The notes below the pieces were generated by a model that saw nothing but the letters and a program-made list of their open reading frames with translations, had not been told where the DNA came from and did not search any database. A program made the translations under genes and the position numbers. Shown one piece after another: positions 11,872 to 17,857 of a DNA stretch of 17,857 nucleotides. The stretch's first letter is position 1, and every line of letters begins with the position of its first letter. This stretch comes from an uncultured Collinsella sp. GTDB lineage: Bacteria > Actinomycetota > Coriobacteriia > Coriobacteriales > Coriobacteriaceae. Location: positions 1 to 17,857 of the forward strand of contig CABURV010000036.1 in NCBI GenBank assembly GCA_902494035.1, given 5' to 3'.

Positions 11872-14325
11872 TTACGAGCGAACCTCGCCGTTTACGCCCT
11901 TGCACACCTTGGTGACGATCTTCTGGTGCGCCTTCTCGACCTCTTCGCTGGTGAGCGTGTGGTCGTCGGAGCGATACGTAAGCGCAAAGGCCATGGACTT
12001 CTTGCCCACGCCCACGCGGACCGGGTCGCGATAGACGTCGAACAGGCGCACGCCCTCGAGCAGCTTGCCGCCGGCGCTGGTAATGCGACGGTCAAGATCC
12101 TCGCAGGTCACGGAGTTATCGACCACGATAGCCAGGTCATGCTCAACAGCCGGGTACTGCGAGAACTCACGGTAGTTCTCCTGATTGCGGGCGCCCTTGA
12201 TCAGCTTGTCCAAGTCGAGCTCAAAGGCAACGACGACCTCATCGATGCCCATCGCCTCGCGCGCCTCGGGGTGAATCTCGCCGACCCAGCCCAGCACGGT
12301 GCCGCCCGACAGAACCTCGGCCGCGCGACCCGGCTGCAAGAAAGCGTAGCCCTCGCCCTCGACGGGACGGAAGCGAACCTTCTCGATGCGCAGCTGGGCG
12401 AGCAGCTCCTCGACAATGCCCTTGCCAAAGAAGAAGCGCAGCTTGCGGTACTTCATGTTCCAGGACTGCTCACTCCACTGGCCCGAGAGCACGCCCGCGA
12501 CGGACTTGGTCTCCTTGGGCAGGCTGGCGTTCTCGCGGCCATGGAACAGGCTGCCGACCTCGTACAGGTGCACATTGGGCGTACCGTGTGCCTCGTTGTA
12601 GGCCACGGACTGCAGCAGGCCCGGCAGCAGCGAACGACGCATCTCGGTCTGCTCGGCTACCAGCGGGTTCATAAGCACCACGGGGCAGCCGCGGCCCTCA
12701 GTGGACATGCCGATCTTCTCCAGGTCGCCCGGGGCGGCAAAGCCAAAGGTCGTGGTCTCGTTGAGGCCGCAGGCGCGCAGGATCTCGCCGACCTTACGGG
12801 TGAGCTTCTGCTCGCGGGTCAGGCCGCCGATGTGGTTCTTGGCAGCCGGGATGGTCGCCGTCACGCGGCCCATGCCCCACAGGCGCAGGACCTCCTCGAT
12901 CAGGTCGATCTCGCGCGGCAGGTCGGGACGGAAGCTCGGCGGGGTGACCATAAAGTCCTCGCCGTCGCACTCGACGGTGCAGCCCAGACGGGTGAGCGAA
13001 CGCTCGATAAAGTCGGGCTCGATGTCGGCACCGCAGATGGCATGCACGCGGGCCAGGCGCAGTTTGATGCTGTCGATGGTCTTGGGCGCGGGGAACACGT
13101 CGACATAGCCGGGGGCAACCTCGCCACCGGCGATCTCCTCGATGAGCGCGCAGGTAACGTTGGCAACATCCACGCAGCCGGTCTCGTCGACCTGGCGCTC
13201 AAAGCGAATGGAGGCGTCGGAGATCAGCGACAGATCACGGCTGGTGTGCGAGGTGCGACCGGCGTTGAAGCAGGCGCTCTCGACCATCACGTCGACGGTG
13301 TCGTCCTCGATCTCGGAATCCATGCCGCCCATAACGCCGGCCAGCGCCACGGGGCGCTCGCCGTCGGTGATAAGGCCCATGCCAGCGTCGAGCACGCGCT
13401 CCTCGCCGTCGAGCGTCGTGAACCTCTCGTCCTGCTGGGCAGCGCGAACCACCACGCGACGCCTGCCATCGCGCTCGGCAAAGGTGTCCAGGTCAAAAGC
13501 GTGTAGCGGCTGACCGGTGAGCATCATCACATAATTGGTGATGTCGACGATGTTGTTGTGCGGGCGCACGCCCAGGGCGTTGAGGCGCTTGACCATCCAG
13601 TCGGGCGACGGGCCGACCTTCACGTTGCGCACGATGCGGGCGACATAGCGGTCGCACAGGCCCTCGTCGGCGATCTCGACGGAAAGCTCGTCGTCGGTCG
13701 CGCGGCCGGTCTCAGCCTTGATGGCGGGCAGCTCAACGTGGAAATCGCGGTCGAAGATGGCGCCGGTCTCGCGGGCCATGCCGATCATGGACAGGCAGTC
13801 GGGGCGGTTGGGCGTGATCTCGCAGTCGAGCACAGTATCACTCGAGCCCACGTACTCGGCAAACGGCATGCCGCAGGGCGTATCCTCGGGCAGAATCATA
13901 ATGCCGGAGTGGTCGCCGCCCAGGCCGAGCTCGCGCGCGGAGCAGTTCATACCCATGGACACGACGCCGCGAAGCTTGCTCTTCTTGATCTTGACGTCGC
14001 CGGGAAGCACGGCGCCGATCATGGCCGTGACGATGTGGTCGCCGGCCTCGAAGTTCTGCGCGCCGCAGACGATCTGCAGCGGGGCAGGATTGCCGTCGGC
14101 GTCGAGGTTCTTGTCACCCACGTCGACCGAGCACACATACATGTGGTCGCTATCGGGGTGCGGGGTCTTGGTGAGCACCTTGGCGGTCACCACGTGGTCG
14201 AAGGACTCGCCCACGGTGTCAATCGCCTCGACCTCGGTGCCGGTACGGATATATTCGTCCGAAAGGGTCTTGGGATCCTCCGGAATATCGATCATGGTCT
14301 TGAGCCAGTCGTAAGAAACACGCAT
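11872..14325 (-). CDS. pheT: Phenylalanine-tRNA ligase beta subunit
   Basis: An 817-residue subunit of the heterotetrameric enzyme that charges tRNA-Phe. It begins MRVSYDWLKTMIDIP. A tRNA-binding OB-fold/EMAP-like domain follows (about 40-155, TKTPHPDSDHMYVCSVDVG ... GLGGDHSGIMIL). Next come the B3/B4 editing domain (about 210-370, including DITNYVMMLTGQPLHAFD), the B5 domain (about 405-475) and the catalytic-like core. The FDX-ACB anticodon-binding domain is at the C-terminus (about 725-817, YPAVEHDLAIVVD ... FDVYRDPVRVGVGKKSMAF). Length and domain order are normal. ATG 14325 has AAAGGAG about 7 bases upstream. It follows pheS by 184 bases, longer than the usual tight pheST junction because a large hairpin lies between them. 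Confidence 0.97.
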   Translation of the reverse strand: MRVSYDWLKTMIDIPEDPKTLSDEYIRTGTEVEAIDTVGESFDHVVTAKVLTKTPHPDSDHMYVCSVDVGDKNLDADGNPAPLQIVCGAQNFEAGDHIVTAMIGAVLPGDVKIKKSKLRGVVSMGMNCSARELGLGGDHSGIMILPEDTPCGMPFAEYVGSSDTVLDCEITPNRPDCLSMIGMARETGAIFDRDFHVELPAIKAETGRATDDELSVEIADEGLCDRYVARIVRNVKVGPSPDWMVKRLNALGVRPHNNIVDITNYVMMLTGQPLHAFDLDTFAERDGRRRVVVRAAQQDERFTTLDGEERVLDAGMGLITDGERPVALAGVMGGMDSEIEDDTVDVMVESACFNAGRTSHTSRDLSLISDASIRFERQVDETGCVDVANVTCALIEEIAGGEVAPGYVDVFPAPKTIDSIKLRLARVHAICGADIEPDFIERSLTRLGCTVECDGEDFMVTPPSFRPDLPREIDLIEEVLRLWGMGRVTATIPAAKNHIGGLTREQKLTRKVGEILRACGLNETTTFGFAAPGDLEKIGMSTEGRGCPVVLMNPLVAEQTEMRRSLLPGLLQSVAYNEAHGTPNVHLYEVGSLFHGRENASLPKETKSVAGVLSGQWSEQSWNMKYRKLRFFFGKGIVEELLAQLRIEKVRFRPVEGEGYAFLQPGRAAEVLSGGTVLGWVGEIHPEAREAMGIDEVVVAFELDLDKLIKGARNQENYREFSQYPAVEHDLAIVVDNSVTCEDLDRRITSAGGKLLEGVRLFDVYRDPVRVGVGKKSMAFALTYRSDDHTLTSEEVEKAHQKIVTKVCKGVNGEVRS

Positions 14326-14408
14326 CTAGCTCTCCTTTCATACTGAAAGCCTGCGAAGAGATGCAGGTGGAAACTTCAACTTTGTGAACATTCCTTACAA
14401 AGCGAGGG

Positions 14409-14501
14409 TTGTCCAAGTGCGGCAAATCGGCCCGAAAGAGGAGCGCCGCGTACTTTGGTACGCAAGCGACGAATGAGCGCCGAGGTGCCGTGCTTGGGCA
14501 A
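14409..14501. repeat. Large imperfect hairpin between pheS and pheT
   Basis: TTGTCCAAGTGCGGCA (14409-14424) pairs with TGCCGTGCTTGGGCAA (14486-14501) over 16 positions. Inside are TCGGC/GCCGA (14427-14431 with 14479-14483) and a terminal GCGTAC-TTTG-GTACGC hairpin (14448-14463). GAGCGCC occurs twice as a direct repeat (14441-14447 and 14475-14481). The three non-Watson-Crick pairs of the outer stem are G-T, allowed as G-U only in a plus-strand RNA. It starts 8 bases after the pheS stop codon. It shares no core motif with the elements at 2995 and 11765. It could be a dispersed repeat or an RNA processing site. Confidence 0.7.
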
Positions 14502-14509
14502 GCCGCAGC

Positions 14510-15586
14510 CTAGAACTGATTCAAGAAGCGCATATCGCCAGTCATGAGAGTTCTGAGGTCGGGCAGGTCGTAACGCAGGGCCGCGACGCGCTCGGCGCCA
14601 ATGCCAAAGGCGAAGCCGGTGTACTTCTCGGGGTCGATGCCGCAGTTGATCAGGACGTTGGGGTCGACCATGCCGCAGCCCAGGATCTCGATCCAGCCGC
14701 TGTGCTTGCAGAAGTTGCAGCCCTTGCCGCCGCACACGTGGCAGCTCACGTCCACCTCGCAGGAAGGCTCGGTGAAGGGGAAGAAATGCGGGCGATAACG
14801 CGTCTTGCGGTCCTCGCCAAACATGCACTTAACAAAGTAGTCGAGCGTGCCCTTAAGATCGCCAAAGGTGATGCCCTCGTCGACGACCAGGCCCTCGATC
14901 TGGTTGAACTGCGGCAGGTGGCAGGCGTCGGCCGTGTCGGGACGATAGACGGTGCCCGGGCAGATCATGTAGATGGGCGGCTTTTGCGACTCCATGGTGT
15001 GGATTTGCACGCCCGAGGTCTGGGTGCGCAGCAGCACGTCGGACTCGCCGTGGGCATGAGCCTCGGGGTGCGCGACGCTGCCGGGGTTGTTGTCGACCAC
15101 GTAGAAGGTATCGCGGGCCGAACGGCTCGGGTGATCCATGGGGGCGTTGAGCGCGGTGAAGTTGTAGTAGGAGGTGTCGACCATGGGGCCGGACTCGACG
15201 GTGTAGCCGATGCCGCAGAAGATGTCCTCGGCCTCCTCGATGATCTGCTTGATCAGGTGCTGGTGGCCGATCTGCGGACGGATGCCCGGCAGCGTGATGT
15301 CGACGGCATCGTGCTCGAGTGCGTGCTTGAGGGCGGCGGCCTTCATCTCGGTGGTGCGCTCGTCGAGCATGCCCTCGATCAGCTGGCGCATCTCGTTGGC
15401 GCGCTTGCCCATCACGGGACGATCCTCGGGGGCGAGCTTGCCCATCATGCGCATCAGGCCGGTGATGCGGCCCTTGCGACCGAGCAGCTCAACGCGTGCA
15501 GCCTCGAGCTTGGCGGCGTCGTCGGCGCCTGCAACGAGCTCCTTGGCCTCTTCCTCGAGTTTGACCAGATCATCAATCAGACTCAT
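14510..15586 (-). CDS. pheS: Phenylalanine-tRNA ligase alpha subunit
   Basis: A 358-residue catalytic subunit of phenylalanyl-tRNA synthetase. An N-terminal coiled-coil arm (about 1-90, charged and Leu/Glu rich) leads to the class II core. Motifs are HPSRSARDTFYV (152-163), LLRTQTSGVQ (185-194), GTVYRPDTADACHLPQFNQ (211-229, motif 2) and GFAFGIGAER (324-333, motif 3). A four-Cys insert, CHVCGGKGCNFC (282-293), looks like a metal-binding ribbon and occurs in some bacterial PheS proteins. The start is ATG 15586 (MSLIDDLVKLEEE), with AAAGGGAAG upstream. The frame extends to 15697, but the extra 37 residues are not PheS-like and overlap the T-box terminator. It is controlled by the T-box leader immediately upstream. 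Confidence 0.97.
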   Translation of the reverse strand: MSLIDDLVKLEEEAKELVAGADDAAKLEAARVELLGRKGRITGLMRMMGKLAPEDRPVMGKRANEMRQLIEGMLDERTTEMKAAALKHALEHDAVDITLPGIRPQIGHQHLIKQIIEEAEDIFCGIGYTVESGPMVDTSYYNFTALNAPMDHPSRSARDTFYVVDNNPGSVAHPEAHAHGESDVLLRTQTSGVQIHTMESQKPPIYMICPGTVYRPDTADACHLPQFNQIEGLVVDEGITFGDLKGTLDYFVKCMFGEDRKTRYRPHFFPFTEPSCEVDVSCHVCGGKGCNFCKHSGWIEILGCGMVDPNVLINCGIDPEKYTGFAFGIGAERVAALRYDLPDLRTLMTGDMRFLNQF

Positions 15587-15670
15587 GTCTTCCCTTTCGT
15601 CTCTCGCGTATCCGCGCTCCGGGGCGGCTGACGCCGCCCGATGCTGCGGATGCGCGGCCCGGTTCGGTAA

Positions 15671-15956
15671 CAAAAAACCGTCCTCGGGCATGTGCATTGC
15701 CCAAGGACGGTTGAATTCCGCGGTACCACCTTGTTTGACCCGGCGGATGTCTGGCCCGCCGCGCCCACTCTGTGCCTCTTGTCGCGAGGCTCACGGCTTC
15801 CCTACTGAGGCTTTGCTGCCACTGGCCGCGCGCCCGTTGAGGTCGCTGCTCGGGAGTGAACGCTTGGCCCTTGTCACCGCAGGAAGGCTTGCAGCCCATG
15901 ACCTTCCCTCTCTTGCCGGCGACGCGGCGGGCAAAACCCTCTCCGTCAACGCATTG
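15671..15956 (-). ncRNA. T-box leader (tRNA-Phe-sensing riboswitch) of pheST
   Basis: The minus-strand T-box sequence AAGGTGGTACCGCGG (15732-15718) is nearly canonical and is followed directly by an intrinsic terminator. Upstream, CACAGAGTGGG and an AGAGAGGGAAGG...CCTTCC stem resemble the leader's middle and distal stem I. A GTTCACTCC segment contains a candidate Phe specifier codon TTC at 15860-15858, followed by A as is usual. Uncharged tRNA-Phe would pair with the T-box bulge, favour the antiterminator and raise pheST transcription. The 5' end is estimated from a possible extended -10 box, so it is approximate. Confidence 0.92.
15672..15712 (-). terminator. T-box regulated terminator
   Basis: On the minus strand AACCGTCCTTGGGCA pairs with TGCCCGAGGACGGTT (15 bp, one G-U) around ATGCACA and continues into a run of six T. 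It begins 5 bases after the T-box motif, so antiterminator and terminator are mutually exclusive. Confidence 0.93.
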
Positions 15957-15962
15957 GGCTAT

Positions 15963-15971
15963 AGGATAACA
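15963..15971 (-). promoter_or_regulatory. Candidate extended -10 of the pheST T-box transcript
   Basis: Minus-strand TGT-TATCCT fits a TGn-extended -10 box and would start transcription near 15956. No good -35 is present. TAGAAT (15978-15973) is an alternative -10. The divergent M32 peptidase gene starts about 120 bases away. Confidence 0.35.
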
Positions 15972-16089
15972 CATTCTACGTGTGCATCGCCGCGTTCCGT
16001 TTTGTTCGCGCTGGGTACAAGGCAGGTAGCTGTGCAAACTGGCCGTGCACCCGTCTGCGGCGCTCGGCCTGCGAGACTAAGGATACGGT

Positions 16090-17673
16090 ATGGGAAAGAA
16101 ACTCGATAAGAAGGCCAAGGCCGCCGTGGCAAAGGCCGCCAAGGGAGTCAAGGCCGCTAAAGTCGACAAGGCCGTCAAAAAGTTCCGCAAACTCGAGGGC
16201 AAGCTGTGGACTCGCGAGTACTTGCTCAAGATTGCCGAGTTCGATGGAGCGACGATTGCTCCTGCCAACGGTGCTGCCGCCCGTGCCGACGCCATGGGCA
16301 CGCTTGCCGGCGAGCATCACAAGCTGCTGACCAGCGAGAAGTCCGTTGAACTCGTACGCTCGTTAGCGCGCGAGACCGTCGCCGGCGGCAAAATTGACGA
16401 CCCGCAGCTGCTCGACGAGATCCGTGTGCTCGGTCGCGACCAGCGCGAGGCAAGCGTCATCCCCACCGAGGAGGCCGAGGCCTGGACCAGGCTCACCTGC
16501 GAGGCCGATGCCGTGTGGCACAAGGCCAAGACGGCCAATGACTGGGCGAGCTTTGAGCCCTATGTGGATAGGATCGTCGCCCAACTTAAGCATCAGGCCG
16601 AACTTATGGACCCCAAGCGCGACCCATACGATGTTTGGCTCGACCAGTACGAGCGCGGCCTTTCCGCCAAGAGCTTCGATGCGTTTTGCGATGAGGTCAA
16701 GGCGACGGTCGTGCCGCTCGTGCACGCCATCGGCGAGCGCAGCCAGCAGCCCGATGCCGACTTTTTGCACGCCCGCGTGCCCGAGGCCGCCCAGCGCGCC
16801 ATGAGCTTCGACCTTATGAAGCTCGTCGGCCTGAACCTGGACGACACCACGCTTGCCTTTACCGAGCATCCGTTTAGCGAGGGCTTTGCCGTGGGCGATG
16901 CGCGCATCGCGACGCACATCTACGAGAACGACTGCATCTCCAACGTCTACAGCATCATCCACGAGGCGGGACACGCCATGTACGAGCTGGGCGTGAACCC
17001 CGCCTATGCGCGCACGTGCCTGGAGGGCGGCACCTCCATGGGCATCCACGAGAGCCAGAGCCGCTTTTTCGAGAACACCGTGGGTCGCAGCCGCGCCTTT
17101 ATGGGACCGCTGCTCGAGGTGCTGCGCCGCCACGCACCCGAGGTCTACGGCGACGTCGACGAGGACACGCTCTACCACGCCGTGAACATCGCGCAGCCTT
17201 CGCTGATCCGCACCGAGGCCGACGAGCTCACCTATCCGCTGCACGTTATGGTGCGCTACGAGATCGAGCGCATGCTGTTTGCCGGCGAGGCCACGGCCAA
17301 GGACATCCCCGCGCTTTGGAACCGCTTTATGGACGAGTACCTGGGCATTCCCGTTCCCGACGACACGCACGGCTGCCTGCAGGATACGCACTGGAGCGGC
17401 GGCTCGTTTGGCTACTTCCCCACCTATGCGCTGGGCAGCGCCTACGACGCCATGTTCGTGCCGGCCATGTGCCGCGACGGCGTCGACCTTGCCAGCGCCT
17501 GTGCGAGCGGCGATTTGGCGCCTGTCCGCGCCTGGCTCGGCGAGCACATTTGGCAGTGGGGCCGCGCCAAGGACGCGCCGGAGCTCATCAAGGGCGCGTG
17601 CGGCATGGCGTTCGATGCCCGCTACTACTGCAGCTACCTGCAGGACAAGTTCACCACGCTCTACGAGCTGTAA
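16090..17673 (+). CDS. M32 family metallocarboxypeptidase (carboxypeptidase Taq-like)
   Basis: A 527-residue cytosolic zinc carboxypeptidase that trims C-terminal residues from peptides. The M32 signatures are present in order: DARIAT (270-275, the DxRxT substrate motif), HEAGH (291-295, zinc ligands His291 and His295 with catalytic Glu292), and HESQSRFFEN (320-329, with Glu321 as third ligand). DTHWSGGSFGYFPTYALG follows near 435-455. ATG 16090 has AAGGA 6 bases upstream. An N-terminal segment of about 35 residues is very rich in Lys and Ala (KKLDKKAKAAVAKAAKGVKA) and precedes the usual family start. It could form a basic helix. The gene is divergent from the pheST T-box and ends in its own terminator-like hairpin. 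Confidence 0.96.
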   Translation: MGKKLDKKAKAAVAKAAKGVKAAKVDKAVKKFRKLEGKLWTREYLLKIAEFDGATIAPANGAAARADAMGTLAGEHHKLLTSEKSVELVRSLARETVAGGKIDDPQLLDEIRVLGRDQREASVIPTEEAEAWTRLTCEADAVWHKAKTANDWASFEPYVDRIVAQLKHQAELMDPKRDPYDVWLDQYERGLSAKSFDAFCDEVKATVVPLVHAIGERSQQPDADFLHARVPEAAQRAMSFDLMKLVGLNLDDTTLAFTEHPFSEGFAVGDARIATHIYENDCISNVYSIIHEAGHAMYELGVNPAYARTCLEGGTSMGIHESQSRFFENTVGRSRAFMGPLLEVLRRHAPEVYGDVDEDTLYHAVNIAQPSLIRTEADELTYPLHVMVRYEIERMLFAGEATAKDIPALWNRFMDEYLGIPVPDDTHGCLQDTHWSGGSFGYFPTYALGSAYDAMFVPAMCRDGVDLASACASGDLAPVRAWLGEHIWQWGRAKDAPELIKGACGMAFDARYYCSYLQDKFTTLYEL

Positions 17674-17695
17674 GGCATAACCGACACGCCAACGC

Positions 17696-17734
17696 AAAGG
17701 GGACGCCGCGGAACCAATCCGCAGCGTCCCCTTT
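17696..17734 (+). terminator. Terminator-like hairpin after the M32 peptidase gene
   Basis: AAAGGGGACGC pairs with GCGTCCCCTTT, and an inner GCGGA/TCCGC stem continues past one C-A mismatch. It lies 22 bases after the stop. The following sequence is TTTCC, so the T-run is short, but stem strength and position support termination. Confidence 0.65.
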
Positions 17735-17857
17735 CCACCTAGTCGTTTAAGAACGTCCATTACAGTCGAAATTGTCAGCCCGGGACCGTCTCGGGCTACG
17801 ATTGAGGCGCGCCCAGAACGGGCCGCCGACCGGGCGCCCGCGCACGGCCGAACGTCC
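17735..17857. other. Terminal stretch without a supported gene
   Basis: There is no open frame with a ribosome binding site here. Several short GC-rich inverted segments occur (GCCCG...CGGGC near 17778-17796, CCC-AGAAC-GGG near 17812). GAACGTCC appears at 17751 and again at the very end. It may be the leader or promoter region of a gene beyond the window. Confidence 0.35.

Noticed and set aside
11833..13506. 557-codon plus-strand open frame
   Set aside because: It is antisense to pheT, which has full domain architecture. The frame is His/Asp/Leu/Gly rich, typical of an antisense frame in GC-biased DNA.
14376..14828. 150-codon minus-strand open frame across the pheS end
   Set aside because: It is an out-of-frame reading of pheS that continues into the intergenic hairpin.
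15573..16037. 154-codon minus-strand open frame upstream of pheS
   Set aside because: It runs through the T-box leader and overlaps the pheS start; the sequence is explained by RNA structure.
16363..17760. 465-codon minus-strand open frame
   Set aside because: It is antisense to the M32 peptidase and includes its terminator hairpin; no motif or ribosome binding site.
1..17857. CRISPR array, insertion sequence, prophage or tRNA gene
   Set aside because: No regularly spaced repeats, transposase or integrase motifs, or tRNA cloverleaf with a TTCGANNC arm were seen on either strand by eye.

Overview
The window is GC-rich bacterial chromosome with strong third-codon GC bias, AGGAGG-type ribosome binding sites and several GTG/TTG starts. 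A T-box-controlled pheS-pheT pair, an RsgA with an N-terminal extension, an ECF metal transporter and Tad/Flp pilus genes together point to a Coriobacteriia-type actinobacterium; Collinsella is my best guess. That is inference from gene content and style, not from a database search.

Layout. At 1-1401 (minus) lie two Tad/Flp pilus-type genes: a SAF-domain CpaB/RcpC-like protein, then the first 247 codons of a CpaE/TadZ-like protein that leaves the window. At 1654-2838 (minus) is rsgA, with its own terminator. At 3109-5790 (minus) is a SERCA-type Ca2+ P-type ATPase. A 440-base divergent intergenic region separates it from pyk (6231-7691, plus), which ends in a strong terminator. At 7904-8752 (minus) is a zinc-dependent phospholipase C-fold protein. 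At 8832-11546 (minus) is a cbiM-cbiQ-cbiO ECF transporter operon for nickel or cobalt, with a NikR-type palindrome just before cbiM. At 11872-15586 (minus) are pheT and pheS, preceded by a complete T-box leader with terminator. At 16090-17673 (plus) is an M32 metallocarboxypeptidase. The last 120 bases hold no gene I can support.

How the parts fit. Most genes are ordinary housekeeping or transport genes in short units, and no mobile element, phage gene, CRISPR array or tRNA was seen. The most unusual content is non-coding. Two roughly 90-base elements (2995-3085 and 11765-11859) share fixed internal motifs, including a GCGAAGC hairpin tip, but have unrelated outer arms that are each perfectly self-complementary. 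Both sit just after a stop codon and before the gene's terminator, which looks like a dispersed, structure-conserved 3' UTR element family. A third, unrelated long hairpin (14409-14501) separates pheS from pheT. The Ca2+ ATPase leader can fold so that its Shine-Dalgarno sequence is sequestered, and the cbiM promoter overlaps both the pheT terminator and a NikR-type operator.
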